Part shown: piece by piece, positions 27,821 to 37,525 of the stretch
Numbering within the stretch: position 1 is the first letter of the stretch
Layout of the letters: each line of letters begins with the position of its first letter
Origin: Mycetocola zhadangensis
GTDB taxonomy: Bacteria; Actinomycetota; Actinomycetes; Actinomycetales; Microbacteriaceae
Direction: 5' to 3'
Assembly (NCBI RefSeq): GCF_003668565.1
Contig: NZ_RCWJ01000001.1
Location: forward strand, 868,001-932,000
Length of the DNA: 64,000 nucleotides
Position numbers and translations under genes: made by a program
Notes under the pieces: generated by a model
Seen by the model: only the letters and a program-made list of their open reading frames with translations
The model's database searches: none
Told to the model about the DNA's origin: nothing

Positions 27821-27839
27821 GAGAGTTAGGCAAACCTTG
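27821..27839. promoter_or_regulatory. Possible DtxR/IdeR iron box in the aconitase leader
   Basis: The core TTAGGCAAACC (27826-27836) matches the iron-box core TTAGGCTAACC at 10 of 11 positions. The flanks match poorly. It lies about 90 bases upstream of the acn start. Regulation of an Fe-S enzyme by an iron-responsive repressor would be logical, but the match is partial. Confidence 0.4.
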
Positions 27840-27925
27840 CTAGAAAAACTGGCGCAGGGGAACCCAAGATTGACCCAAGGCAGGCAGTCGTGTCAGTGCC
27901 TGTGCCAACGAAGGAGAAGGCAAAC

Positions 27926-30736
27926 GTGTCTACCGTTAATAGCTTCGGGGCGAAGAACACTCTCACAGTCGGTGGCACCGACTACGAGATCTTCCGTCTC
28001 GACACAGTCCAGGGCTACGAGAAGCTGCCGTTCAGCCTCAAGGTCCTCCTTGAGAACCTGCTCCGCACCGAAGACGGCAAAAACGTCACGGCGGAGCAGA
28101 TTCGCACTCTCGGCAGCTGGGACCCGTCGGCAGAGCCCGACACCGAGATCCAGTTCACCCCGGCACGCGTCGTCATGCAGGACTTCACAGGAGTGCCGTG
28201 CATCGTCGACCTCGCCACCATGCGTGAGGCCGTAGCTGAGCTCGGGGGAGACCCGACCAAGATTAACCCGCTCGCTCCAGCCGAGCTCGTCATCGACCAC
28301 TCGGTGATCGCCGACCTCTTCGGCACCGAAGATGCTCTGGAGCGCAACGTCGAGATCGAGTACCAGCGGAACGGTGAGCGTTACCAGTTCCTCCGTTGGG
28401 GACAGACCGCGTTCGAGGACTTCAAGGTCGTTCCGCCAGGAACCGGCATCGTGCACCAGGTCAACATTGAGTACCTGGCCCGCGTCACATACACCCGCAC
28501 CGTCAACGGCGCGCTCCAGGCATACCCGGACACCCTCGTCGGAACCGACTCGCACACCACCATGGTGAACGGGCTCGGCGTACTCGGCTGGGGTGTCGGC
28601 GGAATCGAAGCAGAGGCGGCCATGCTCGGCCAGCCCGTTTCGATGCTCATCCCGAAGGTCGTCGGCTTCAAGCTCACCGGCTCTATTCCAACGGGAGTGA
28701 CCGCAACAGACGTAGTGCTCACCATCACCCAGCAGCTCCGCAAGCACGGTGTCGTCGGCAAGTTCGTCGAGTTCTACGGTGAAGGTGTTGCCGAGGTTCC
28801 CCTGGCTAACCGCGCCACCATCGGAAACATGAGCCCCGAGTTCGGCTCGACGGCCGCGATGTTCCCCATCGACGACGTGACGCTCGACTACCTGCGCCTC
28901 ACCGGCCGAAGCGAAGAGCAGGTCAAGCTCGTCGAAGAGTACTCGAAGGTTCAGGGACTCTGGCACGACCCGTCCGTTGAGCCATCGTTCAGCGAGTACC
29001 TCGAACTCGACCTGTCGACAGTGGTGCCGTCGATCGCCGGCCCGAAGCGTCCGCAGGACCGCATTGAGCTCAGCGCAGCGAAGAACCAGTTCGAACTTGA
29101 CCTCAACAACTACGCTGACGTCACACACGACCTCGTCGATCTCGAAACCAGCGAGTCCTTCCCGGCGTCTGACCCGCCAGCCAACACACCGGAGAGCGAG
29201 CACAACCACCACACGCACTCGCACACGAGCCACGCGCCCTCAACGGCGTCGAAGCCGACGGAAGTGACGCTGGACGACGGCTCGAAGTTCACACTCGACC
29301 ACGGCGCTGTGACCATCGCCGCGATCACCTCGTGCACGAACACGTCCAACCCTTCCGTCATGCTCGCTGCTGGTCTTCTCGCCCGCAACGCGGCGAAGAA
29401 GGGCCTGACGGCGAAGCCGTGGGTCAAGACCACCCTGGCTCCCGGCTCCAAGGTTGTCACCGACTACTACGCCAAGGCCGGCCTCACCGACGACCTGGAG
29501 GCCCTCGGCTTCTACACGGTTGGATACGGCTGCACCACCTGTATCGGTAACTCCGGCCCGCTCGCCGAAGAAATCTCGGCAGCAATCAACGAGAGCGACC
29601 TCGCCGTGACGGCAGTGCTCTCGGGTAACCGAAACTTCGAGGGGCGCATCAACCCCGACGTAAAGATGAACTACCTGGCCAGCCCGCCGCTGGTCATTGC
29701 TTACGCACTTGCCGGATCGATGAACTTTGACTTCGAAACGGATGCGCTCGGCAAAGACACAGAAGGAAACGACGTTTTCCTGAAGGACATCTGGCCGGAC
29801 TCCGCAGAGGTCCAGAGCACGATCGACAGCTCAATCGACACCGAAATGTTCACCCACGAGTACGCTTCGGTGTTCGAGGGTGACGAGCGCTGGCGTTCAC
29901 TGCCGACCCCGGCAGGAAGCACCTTCGACTGGAACCCCGAGTCGACGTACGTGCGGAAGCCCCCGTACTTCGAGGGCATGACGATGGAGACGACTCCGGT
30001 CGCCGACATCACCGGTGCCCGCGTGCTCGCCAAGCTCGGCGACTCGGTGACAACCGACCACATCAGCCCAGCCGGTTCCATCAAGGCGGACAGCCCGGCC
30101 GGTCGCTATCTCACTGAGCACGGCATTGAGCGCAAGGACTTCAACTCCTATGGTTCCCGCCGCGGAAACCACGAGGTGATGATTCGCGGAACCTTCGCGA
30201 ACATCCGCCTGAAGAACCAGCTGCTCGATGGAGTCGAGGGTGGGTACACCCGCGACTTCACCCAGGCAGACGCCCCTGAGTCCTTCATCTACGACGCGTC
30301 GCAGAACTACCAGGCAGCCGGCGTTCCGCTGGTGATCCTCGGTGGCAAGGAGTACGGCTCCGGATCGTCGCGCGACTGGGCTGCAAAGGGCACAAGCCTC
30401 CTCGGAGTGAAGGCAGTCATCACCGAGAGCTTCGAGCGTATTCACCGCTCGAACCTCATCGGAATGGGCGTCGTCCCGCTGCAGTTCCCCGCGGGCGAGA
30501 GCTGGGAGAGCCTCGGCCTCGACGGCACAGAGTCGATCAGCATCATCGGACTCGAAGCGCTCAACGACGGCACCACCCCGAAGACCGTGCACGTCGTCGC
30601 AGAGCCGACCGAGCACTCGCCGGAGGGCAAGCAGCCGGTTGAGTTCGACGCTGTCGTACGGATCGACACCCCGGGTGAAGCGGACTACTACCGCAACGGT
30701 GGCATCCTGCAGTACGTTCTGCGGAGCCTCGTCTAA
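27926..30736 (+). CDS. acn: Aconitate hydratase A
   Basis: A 936-aa [4Fe-4S] TCA-cycle enzyme converting citrate to isocitrate. The GTG at 27926 ([17 protein letters not shown]) is chosen because AAGGAG lies 9 nt upstream; the frame could extend to 27890. Cluster ligands are in [12 protein letters not shown] and the later [10 protein letters not shown]. Substrate-binding segments include [20 protein letters not shown] and [17 protein letters not shown] (swivel domain). Between the two first cluster-domain parts, near residues 420-445, is an unusual His-rich loop ([11 protein letters not shown]). Two candidate operators precede the gene. Confidence 0.96.
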   Translation: MSTVNSFGAKNTLTVGGTDYEIFRLDTVQGYEKLPFSLKVLLENLLRTEDGKNVTAEQIRTLGSWDPSAEPDTEIQFTPARVVMQDFTGVPCIVDLATMREAVAELGGDPTKINPLAPAELVIDHSVIADLFGTEDALERNVEIEYQRNGERYQFLRWGQTAFEDFKVVPPGTGIVHQVNIEYLARVTYTRTVNGALQAYPDTLVGTDSHTTMVNGLGVLGWGVGGIEAEAAMLGQPVSMLIPKVVGFKLTGSIPTGVTATDVVLTITQQLRKHGVVGKFVEFYGEGVAEVPLANRATIGNMSPEFGSTAAMFPIDDVTLDYLRLTGRSEEQVKLVEEYSKVQGLWHDPSVEPSFSEYLELDLSTVVPSIAGPKRPQDRIELSAAKNQFELDLNNYADVTHDLVDLETSESFPASDPPANTPESEHNHHTHSHTSHAPSTASKPTEVTLDDGSKFTLDHGAVTIAAITSCTNTSNPSVMLAAGLLARNAAKKGLTAKPWVKTTLAPGSKVVTDYYAKAGLTDDLEALGFYTVGYGCTTCIGNSGPLAEEISAAINESDLAVTAVLSGNRNFEGRINPDVKMNYLASPPLVIAYALAGSMNFDFETDALGKDTEGNDVFLKDIWPDSAEVQSTIDSSIDTEMFTHEYASVFEGDERWRSLPTPAGSTFDWNPESTYVRKPPYFEGMTMETTPVADITGARVLAKLGDSVTTDHISPAGSIKADSPAGRYLTEHGIERKDFNSYGSRRGNHEVMIRGTFANIRLKNQLLDGVEGGYTRDFTQADAPESFIYDASQNYQAAGVPLVILGGKEYGSGSSRDWAAKGTSLLGVKAVITESFERIHRSNLIGMGVVPLQFPAGESWESLGLDGTESISIIGLEALNDGTTPKTVHVVAEPTEHSPEGKQPVEFDAVVRIDTPGEADYYRNGGILQYVLRSLV

Positions 30737-30755
30737 GAAAGCACCACCTCTCACG

Positions 30756-30797
30756 GCTGCCCCTGAACGATTCCAACCGGAAACGCTCAGGGGCAGC
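30756..30797 (+). terminator. Hairpin between acn and dxs, possible terminator
   Basis: An 11-bp perfect stem (30756-30766 with 30787-30797) with a 20-nt loop lies just after acn. There is no T tract, so termination is uncertain. Confidence 0.4.
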
Positions 30798-30853
30798 GCG
30801 TAGAGTGGAGCGCGCCGATCGCACCAGCGATGGCAGAAATGTTGGGAGTTCGA

Positions 30854-32809
30854 ATGGGTCTTCTTGAGTCGATCCGAGGTCCACGTGACCTCGATGCCCT
30901 CTCGAAGGATCAACTCGTGCAACTGGCCGCGGAGGTTCGTACCTTCCTGGTCAGCGAGGTCTCGCGCACAGGCGGGCACCTCGGGCCCAACCTCGGTGTT
31001 GTCGAATTGACCCTCGCGATCCACCGGGTGTTTGACTCGCCGAACGACGCCATTGTCTTCGACACCGGCCACCAGTCCTACGTGCACAAGTTGCTCACTG
31101 GTCGCCAGAACTTTGAAAACCTGCGCGAGCGCGGCGGACTCGCCGGCTATCCCCAGCGCAGCGAGTCACCCCACGACATCGTGGAAAGCTCACACGCCTC
31201 GAGTTCACTGAGCTGGGCTGACGGAATATCCCGCGCCTTCGAGATGACAGGGCAGACCGAGCGCAGCGTTGTTGCAGTTGTCGGCGACGGCGCCCTCACC
31301 GGTGGAATGACCTGGGAAGCGCTCAACAACATCAGCGACGACAACACCCGTCGCCTCATCATCGTTGTGAACGACAACGGCCGCTCCTACGCGCCAACGA
31401 TCGGCGGCATGGCACGGTTCCTCAACACCGTGCGCACACGTCGGGCCTACAAGGATCTCTACCTCACCAGCCAGCGCATGTTCGACCGCCTCGGTGCCCC
31501 TGGACGCGCTGTCTACCGCGGCGTGCGGGGCGGCGCCCACGGGTTCCTCAGCCGCTTCAGCAACAACGAAGCGCTGTACTCGAACCTGGACATCAAGTAC
31601 ATCGGCCCCGTTGACGGTCACGACCTCCACGCCATGCAGGAAGCGCTCGAGCAGGCGAAAAGCTATGGCGCGCCCGTCATCGTTCACGCCATAACGCAAA
31701 AGGGCAAGGGCTACGCCCCGGCCGTCGATGACGAGGCCGACCAGTTCCATGCCGTCGGAAAGATCGACCCGATCACCGGTGAACCGATCTCGGCAAGCAG
31801 CGGCCAGTCCTGGACGGGGGTCTTCAGCGACACCCTCGTCTCGCTCGCAGAGAAGAACGAGAAGATTGTCGGGCTGACCGCCGCCATGCTTCGCCCAACC
31901 GGGCTGCACAAATTCGCTGAGCGATTCCCTAACCGGGTGCACGACGTTGGCATCGCCGAGCAGCACGCCGCGACAAGCGCCGCTGGCCTCGCTTTCGGAG
32001 GGTTACACCCTGTCGTCGCCATCTACGCGACATTCGTCAACCGTGCATTCGACCAGATCCTGATGGACATCGCGCTGCATAAGGCGGGTGTCACCTTCGT
32101 ACTGGACCGCGCTGGCGTCACCGGACCGGACGGCCCCTCCCACCACGGCATCTGGGATCTCGCTATCCTTCAGCTCGTTCCCGGCATCCGCCTCGCCGCC
32201 CCTCGTGACGCCGAGCGCCTGCAGGAGGAGCTCGCCGAAGCCGTCGCCGTCGACGACGCACCAACTGTGCTTCGCTTTCCCAAGGGCAACGTGCAAGCGC
32301 CCATCCCGGCACTCCGACGCACGGCCGACAAGGTCGACGTGCTCTACGAGAGCGAAAAGCCCGACGTCCTCATCGTCACGGTCGGCCCGATGGCCGACAT
32401 CGGTCTCGACGTCGCCCGCCGCCTGGAGGCCCAGGGTATCGGCGCAACGGTTATCGACCCTCGCTGGGTGGTGCCTGTGCCGCAGAGCGTCATCGAACTG
32501 GCCCGCACGCACCGGCTCGTGATCTCGATCGAAGACGGTATTCGCGTCGGCGGGATTGGAACACGAATCCGACAGGACCTTCGCAGCGCCGGCGTTGACA
32601 CGGCAGTCGACGAACTCGGTCTGCCTGACTCGTTCATTTCGCACGCCACTCGCGAGCAGATCATGTTCGACGCTGGTCTCACCGGCCAGCAGATTGCGCG
32701 CGATGTTGTTGCCCAGGTTCTCGGAAGTCGCATTCCGGTCGCACGGCCCGTTTCTCACGCTGACGAGCGGGAGCCCGCGAACGAGCGAGAGAACAGCGAA
32801 CAGGCGTAG
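30854..32809 (+). CDS. dxs: 1-deoxy-D-xylulose-5-phosphate synthase
   Basis: Thiamine diphosphate enzyme joining pyruvate and glyceraldehyde 3-phosphate, first step of the MEP isoprenoid pathway. The start at 30854 (MGLLESIRGPRDLDAL) has GGGAG 5 nt upstream; TAGAGT near 30800 could be the -10 element. The 651-aa product shows TGGHLGPNLGVVELT, the ThDP motif GDGALTGGMTWEALNN, PVDGHDL, the DVGIAEQHA catalytic Glu region and a C-terminal transketolase domain. It is followed after 70 bases by the carboxyethylornithine synthase-like gene. Confidence 0.96.
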   Translation: MGLLESIRGPRDLDALSKDQLVQLAAEVRTFLVSEVSRTGGHLGPNLGVVELTLAIHRVFDSPNDAIVFDTGHQSYVHKLLTGRQNFENLRERGGLAGYPQRSESPHDIVESSHASSSLSWADGISRAFEMTGQTERSVVAVVGDGALTGGMTWEALNNISDDNTRRLIIVVNDNGRSYAPTIGGMARFLNTVRTRRAYKDLYLTSQRMFDRLGAPGRAVYRGVRGGAHGFLSRFSNNEALYSNLDIKYIGPVDGHDLHAMQEALEQAKSYGAPVIVHAITQKGKGYAPAVDDEADQFHAVGKIDPITGEPISASSGQSWTGVFSDTLVSLAEKNEKIVGLTAAMLRPTGLHKFAERFPNRVHDVGIAEQHAATSAAGLAFGGLHPVVAIYATFVNRAFDQILMDIALHKAGVTFVLDRAGVTGPDGPSHHGIWDLAILQLVPGIRLAAPRDAERLQEELAEAVAVDDAPTVLRFPKGNVQAPIPALRRTADKVDVLYESEKPDVLIVTVGPMADIGLDVARRLEAQGIGATVIDPRWVVPVPQSVIELARTHRLVISIEDGIRVGGIGTRIRQDLRSAGVDTAVDELGLPDSFISHATREQIMFDAGLTGQQIARDVVAQVLGSRIPVARPVSHADEREPANERENSEQA

Positions 32810-32879
32810 GCGGCTCGCCGACGCCGCTGTGGCGTAGTCTCTGAGGCACGTTCAACGCTGATCTTGCTCAAGGAGACTC

Positions 32880-34061
32880 ATGACCGACAGGTCAATTCAC
32901 GCCGCACCAGCCACCGACTTCCGAACGCTCGGCGTCTTGGCCACGTCGCGAAAAAAGCACGAGCGGCGCCTCCCGATCCACCCATTGCACTTCGAACGAA
33001 TCGAGGACGACCTCCGCGCACGGATGGTTGTCGAAGAGGGCTACGGGGCGCGATTCGGGGTTTCGGACGCCACTCTTCGCGGGCTCGTCGCGGCCGTGCT
33101 CCCTCGCGCTGAGGTGTTGAGCCGCTCCGACATTGTCGTCCTCCCGAAACCGCAGGCAGCCGACCTCGCAGAGCTTCGCGATGGACAGACGCTCTGGGGC
33201 TGGCCGCACTGTGTCCAGGACCCAGAACTGACTCAGCTCGCCATCGACAACAAACTCACGCTGATCGCGTTCGAGGCCATGAACCACTGGACGCGGGAGG
33301 GCAGCTTCGCCCTGCACGTGTTCCACAAGAACAACGAGATCGCCGGCTACGCTGCGGTCCTCCACGCACTCGAGCTTGTCGGATCCTCCGGCGACTATGG
33401 ACGGCGCCTCAACGCCGTCGTGATTGGCTTTGGAGCGACGGCCAGGGGAGCGGTCACCGCGCTCAACGCCCTCGGCGTTCACGACGTCACCGTGCTGACC
33501 AGCCGCGAGCGTGCGGCAGTGAGCGCGCCCATCCACTCCGCAACGATCGTCCAGTTCGCCCAGGACGATGACGGCGCATTTCTCTCTGCGGTACTCACTG
33601 ACGACGGCAGAAAACCGCTCGCACCTTTCTTGGCACAGCACGACATCGTCGTGAACTGTTCGCTCCAGGATCCGAACGACCCGATGATCTACGTGACAAC
33701 AGACGACCTCGCTCTGTTCACCCCAGGCAGCCTGCTGATCGACGTGTCATGTGATGAGGCCATGGGGTTCGAGTGGGCGAAGATGACGACCTTCGACGAG
33801 CCCCTCGTCGAGGTCGGCGACCACATCAGCTACTACGCCGTCGACCACACACCGTCCCACCTGTGGAACTCCGCCACCTGGGAGATCAGCGAAGCCCTTC
33901 TGCCGTTCCTTCGCACGGTCATGGACGGTCCGACCGACGACGACCAGAACGAAACCATCCGTCGCGCCGTCGAAATTCGTGACGGCGTCATCCAGAACCC
34001 GGCGATCCTCGCGTTCCAGCACCGCGCAGCCGCGTACCCGCACGAGGTATCGCCCGGTTAA
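32880..34061 (+). CDS. N5-(carboxyethyl)ornithine synthase-like protein (alanine dehydrogenase/PNT family)
   Basis: A 393-aa NAD(P)-dependent enzyme of the alanine dehydrogenase/transhydrogenase fold. The N-terminus has RKKHERRLPIHP, the family substrate-binding stretch. The Rossmann motif is AVVIGFGATARGAVTAL (around residue 185), followed by DIVVNCSLQDPNDP and YYAVDHTPSHLW. It resembles the Lactococcus enzyme that condenses pyruvate with the delta-amino group of ornithine. AAGGAG lies just upstream of the ATG at 32880. True substrates here are unproven; a role with ornithine or another diamino acid is inference. Confidence 0.75.
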   Translation: MTDRSIHAAPATDFRTLGVLATSRKKHERRLPIHPLHFERIEDDLRARMVVEEGYGARFGVSDATLRGLVAAVLPRAEVLSRSDIVVLPKPQAADLAELRDGQTLWGWPHCVQDPELTQLAIDNKLTLIAFEAMNHWTREGSFALHVFHKNNEIAGYAAVLHALELVGSSGDYGRRLNAVVIGFGATARGAVTALNALGVHDVTVLTSRERAAVSAPIHSATIVQFAQDDDGAFLSAVLTDDGRKPLAPFLAQHDIVVNCSLQDPNDPMIYVTTDDLALFTPGSLLIDVSCDEAMGFEWAKMTTFDEPLVEVGDHISYYAVDHTPSHLWNSATWEISEALLPFLRTVMDGPTDDDQNETIRRAVEIRDGVIQNPAILAFQHRAAAYPHEVSPG

Positions 34062-34066
34062 CGAGA

Positions 34067-34094
34067 AAACGCCCAGCGGAAGAGCTGGGCGTTT
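34067..34094. terminator. Bidirectional terminator between carboxyethylornithine synthase-like gene and fadB
   Basis: An 11-bp stem (34067-34077 with 34084-34094) with a 6-nt loop, AAA on the left and TTT on the right, sits between convergent genes. Confidence 0.82.
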
Positions 34095-34113
34095 CCTCGT
34101 TGCAGTTATTTAA

Positions 34114-36249
34114 CTAGCGGATGCCACGGATCTCCGGATCGTGGAATGTCCCGCCAAAGACACGCTGGCTCGCACCTGTGCGGTCGAGGTACGGTGTCAC
34201 ACCGCCCATGTGGAATGGCCAGCCGGCTCCGAGGATCATGCACAGGTCGATGTCCTCCGGGGCCTCAACCACCTGGTCGTCGAGCATCCGGTGGATCTCA
34301 TCAGCCAGGCCATCCTCGAGACGCCGCAAAATGGCATCCGTTGTCAAAGGGGTCTTGCCACCGGAGACGACCTTCAGCGCGCCCTTGTCGAAGCCCTTCA
34401 CCTTGCCCTTCGAGTCCTTCTCAAGCAACGTGCCATATTCAGCGAGCTTGTGCAGGTTGTCGCTGCGGTAGAACCGCTCAGGGAAGGCAGCGTGGTGGGT
34501 GTCGAGCACGTGCGCACCGACCTTGAGTCCAACCAGATCGAGCAGCTGCGATGGCGGCATCGGCAGGCCGAGCGGCGCGAGTGCCTCGTCGACCGTTGCA
34601 AAGCTCGTTCCGGAGTCAACGGCGAACATCGCCTCGCCGAGCACCTTGGCCAGCACACGGTTGACGACAAAGCCGGGCGTGTTGCGGGTGATGACCGCGT
34701 TCTTGCGCAGGTTCTTCGCGGTGGCCATTGCCGTTGCCAGTGCTTCGTCCGTTGTTTTCGGAGTTTTGACAACCTCGATGAGCGGCATCACCGCGACCGG
34801 GTTGAAGAAGTGGAAACCGACGAGCCGTTCCGGATGCGCCAGCTTGGCGCCGATCTCCTCGACAGACAGCGACGAGGTGTTTGTGGCGAGGATCGCTGTC
34901 TCAGAGATGTACTGCTCAACGTCGGCGAAGACGTCCTGCTTGACGCCGAGTTCTTCGAAGACAGCCTCGATCACCCAGTCGCAGTCGGCGAAGTCGCTCT
35001 TGTTCGTTGTGCCGGAGATGAGGGCGTTCAGCCGGTTCGCTTCATCGGGGGAGATACGCTTCTTGCCCAGGAGCGTGGCGATCTCGCCGCGGATGTAGTC
35101 GAGTCCCTTGTCGACGCGACCCTGATCGAGGTCGGTAATCACGACGGGAACCTGGAGGCGGCGAACGAACAGCAGTGCGAACTGGCTGGCCATCAGACCG
35201 GCGCCGATCACACCGATCTTCGTGACTTTCTGGGCCAACGCTTTATCCGGAGCGCCCGCGGGTCGCTTGGCGCGCTTCTGCACGAGGTTGAATGCGTAGT
35301 TGCTGGCGTGGAACTGGTCGCCGGTTGAGAGTTCAGCCAGAGCGCGGTCTTCGCGCTCGAAGCCCTCGGAACGGCTACCGCTCTTCGCGGCCTTGAGCAG
35401 GTCAAGTGCGAGGTACGGCGCCTTCGGCACTGAGCCGATCTTCGACTCGAGCATCTTGCGTGCGATGCTCACGGCCGCGTCCCATTTGACGAGCCGCTCC
35501 ACCTTGCCCGGCTGGTTCTTGCGCGTCACCTTGGTTGAGCCGTCGAGAACGGCGCCGGCCCAGCGCAGCGAATCCTCGAGGAACGTCGCCGCAGGGAACA
35601 TGGCGTCCGCAATACCGAGCTCAAAAGCGTCAGGGCCCTTGAGCATGCGGTTCATCTTGAGGGGGTTCTCAATGACGACCTTGAGCGCGTTCTCGATGCC
35701 GATGAGGTTCGGCAGTAGGTAGGCGCCACCCCAACCAGGGATGAGGCCGAGGAAGACCTCGGGAAGCGCGATCGCCGGTGCTGAGGCATCGACGGTGCGG
35801 TAGGTAGCGTGGAGCCCGATCTCGAGGCCGCCACCGAGAGCGAGCCCGTTGATGAACACAAACGACGGCACTCCGAGGGTGTCGAGCTTGTTGAATACGA
35901 AGTGGCCCAGCTGGCCGAGGAGCACAGCCGTCTCGCGCGACTCAATTTCACTGACCTTGCTGAGGTCGGCGCCAGCGGCGAGGATGAAAGGCTTTCCGGT
36001 GACGGCGACCGCATCGATCTCTTTGCGCGCAGCGCGCTCCCGCTGTTCGTCGAGAACCTTGCCGAGTTCGAGCAGTGTGTTCGGCCCGAAGGTGTTCGGG
36101 CGGGTGTGGTCACGACCGTTGTCGAGAGTCACGAGTGCGATCGTCCGGCCACCTGCCAGGGTCACATCGCGAACGAAGGAGTGGGTGACAACCTCATCGG
36201 CGCTCAGTTCGACGAGCGGGGAGAAGTCGAGTGTGGAGTAATCGGTCAT
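34114..36249 (-). CDS. fadB: Fatty-acid oxidation multifunctional enzyme (enoyl-CoA hydratase / 3-hydroxyacyl-CoA dehydrogenase)
   Basis: A 711-aa alpha subunit of beta-oxidation. The N-terminal crotonase domain contains KPFILAAGADLSKVSE and LALGGGLEIGLHA (oxyanion hole). The dehydrogenase domain begins near residue 340 with IGVIGAGLMASQFALLF (NAD binding), then TSSLSVEEIGAKL, VGFHFFNPVAVMPLIEV and TPGFVVNRVLAKVLGEA. The start at 36249 gives MTDYSTLDFSPLVEL; it is 5 bases downstream of the thiolase stop, so the two genes form an operon encoding a complete hydration-oxidation-thiolysis module. Confidence 0.93.
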   Translation of the reverse strand: MTDYSTLDFSPLVELSADEVVTHSFVRDVTLAGGRTIALVTLDNGRDHTRPNTFGPNTLLELGKVLDEQRERAARKEIDAVAVTGKPFILAAGADLSKVSEIESRETAVLLGQLGHFVFNKLDTLGVPSFVFINGLALGGGLEIGLHATYRTVDASAPAIALPEVFLGLIPGWGGAYLLPNLIGIENALKVVIENPLKMNRMLKGPDAFELGIADAMFPAATFLEDSLRWAGAVLDGSTKVTRKNQPGKVERLVKWDAAVSIARKMLESKIGSVPKAPYLALDLLKAAKSGSRSEGFEREDRALAELSTGDQFHASNYAFNLVQKRAKRPAGAPDKALAQKVTKIGVIGAGLMASQFALLFVRRLQVPVVITDLDQGRVDKGLDYIRGEIATLLGKKRISPDEANRLNALISGTTNKSDFADCDWVIEAVFEELGVKQDVFADVEQYISETAILATNTSSLSVEEIGAKLAHPERLVGFHFFNPVAVMPLIEVVKTPKTTDEALATAMATAKNLRKNAVITRNTPGFVVNRVLAKVLGEAMFAVDSGTSFATVDEALAPLGLPMPPSQLLDLVGLKVGAHVLDTHHAAFPERFYRSDNLHKLAEYGTLLEKDSKGKVKGFDKGALKVVSGGKTPLTTDAILRRLEDGLADEIHRMLDDQVVEAPEDIDLCMILGAGWPFHMGGVTPYLDRTGASQRVFGGTFHDPEIRGIR

Positions 36250-36254
36250 CGCGG

Positions 36255-37451
36255 TTACTTCTTTCCCTTCCAGTTCGGGTTTTCCCAGATGACGCTTCCG
36301 CCCTGGCCGAGACCAACGCACATGGCGGTGAGGCCGTAACGCACGTCAGGACGCTCAGCGAACTGCGCAGCCAACTGGTTCATCAGGCGAACGCCGGACG
36401 CGGCGAGCGGGTGCCCGACCGCGATGGCACCGCCCCACTGGTTGACTCGTGGGTCGTCATCGTCGATACCGAAGTGATCGAGCAGCGAGAGCACCTGGAT
36501 GGCGAACGCTTCGTTGAGCTCGAAGAGACCGATGTCGTCGATCGTCAGTCCGGCCTTTCTGAGCGCCTTCTCCGTCGACGGCACAGGGCCGATGCCCATG
36601 ATCTCCGGTTCAACACCGGCAAATGCGAAGCTCACCATGCGCATCTTCGGCTTGAGGCGGAATTCCTTCACCGCTGAACCGCCGGCGAGCAAGCTCACGG
36701 TTGCACCGTCGGTGAGGGGAGATGCGGTGCCGGCGGTGACACGGCCGTGCGCGCGGAACGGCGTCTTGAGATTGGCGAGCCCTTCCATGGTTGTCTCCGG
36801 CCGTGTTCCCTCGTCGCGGGTCGCAAGTCCCCAGCCGGTCTCGCTCTTGATGGCGACCGGAATGAGGTCGGGCTGGATCTTCCCGGCGTCGTACGCTGCC
36901 TGCAGTTTGTGCTGGCTGCGCATGCCGAAGCGGTCAGCGCGCTCCTTGGTCAGGTGGGGGAAACGGTCGTGGATGCGCTCGGCGGTCTTACCCATGTCGA
37001 GTGCGTCTGCTGAGACAAGCTTCTCCGTGAGGAACCGCGGGTTCGGGTCGGCGTCGGCTCCGAGCGGGTGCCGTCCCATGTGCTCGACGCCTCCGGCGAT
37101 CGCGAAGTCGTACGCGCCAAAGCCAATAGCGCTACCCACCTGCGTGACAGCGGTCATCGCGCCAGCACACATCCGGTCGATCGCATATCCAGGAACGGAC
37201 TGCGGCAGTCCGGCGAGGAGAGCTGTCGTGCGGCCGAGCGTGAGTCCCTGGTCGCCCTGCTGCGTCGTGGCGGCGATCGCCACCTCGTCGATGCGGTCCT
37301 TCGGCACGTCCGGGTTGCGCTCAAGCAAACCGATCATGGCCTTCACGACCAGGTCGTCTGCGCGGGTGTTCCAGTACATGCCTTTTTGTCCGGCGCGACC
37401 AAAGGGGGTTCGCACTCCATCAACAAAAAAGACGTCAGCTATTTCGGCCAC
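36255..37451 (-). CDS. fadA: Acetyl-CoA C-acyltransferase (thiolase)
   Basis: A 398-aa thiolase that cleaves 3-ketoacyl-CoA. The GTG at 37451 (MAEIADVFFVDGVRTPFG) is chosen since GGGAGG lies just upstream; a TTG at 37463 would overlap that site. The nucleophile cysteine is in IDRMCAGAMTAV, the second catalytic Cys in AMCVGLGQGG, and the active-site His in VGHPLAASG. It is the first gene of the fadA-fadB operon. Divergence from typical FadA is moderate, but function is clear at family level. Confidence 0.93.
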   Translation of the reverse strand: MAEIADVFFVDGVRTPFGRAGQKGMYWNTRADDLVVKAMIGLLERNPDVPKDRIDEVAIAATTQQGDQGLTLGRTTALLAGLPQSVPGYAIDRMCAGAMTAVTQVGSAIGFGAYDFAIAGGVEHMGRHPLGADADPNPRFLTEKLVSADALDMGKTAERIHDRFPHLTKERADRFGMRSQHKLQAAYDAGKIQPDLIPVAIKSETGWGLATRDEGTRPETTMEGLANLKTPFRAHGRVTAGTASPLTDGATVSLLAGGSAVKEFRLKPKMRMVSFAFAGVEPEIMGIGPVPSTEKALRKAGLTIDDIGLFELNEAFAIQVLSLLDHFGIDDDDPRVNQWGGAIAVGHPLAASGVRLMNQLAAQFAERPDVRYGLTAMCVGLGQGGSVIWENPNWKGKK

Positions 37452-37525
37452 TTTGCCTCCCAATTCTCGGATACGAACTCGATCCTAGGAGCGGGAAAAA
37501 ACGCCGCCGCATCCTTTGACTCTTC

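Noticed and set aside
27893-29233. 446-codon minus-strand frame over aconitase
   Set aside because: It lies wholly opposite acn, has compositional rather than domain-like sequence, and no ribosome site; a GC-bias shadow.
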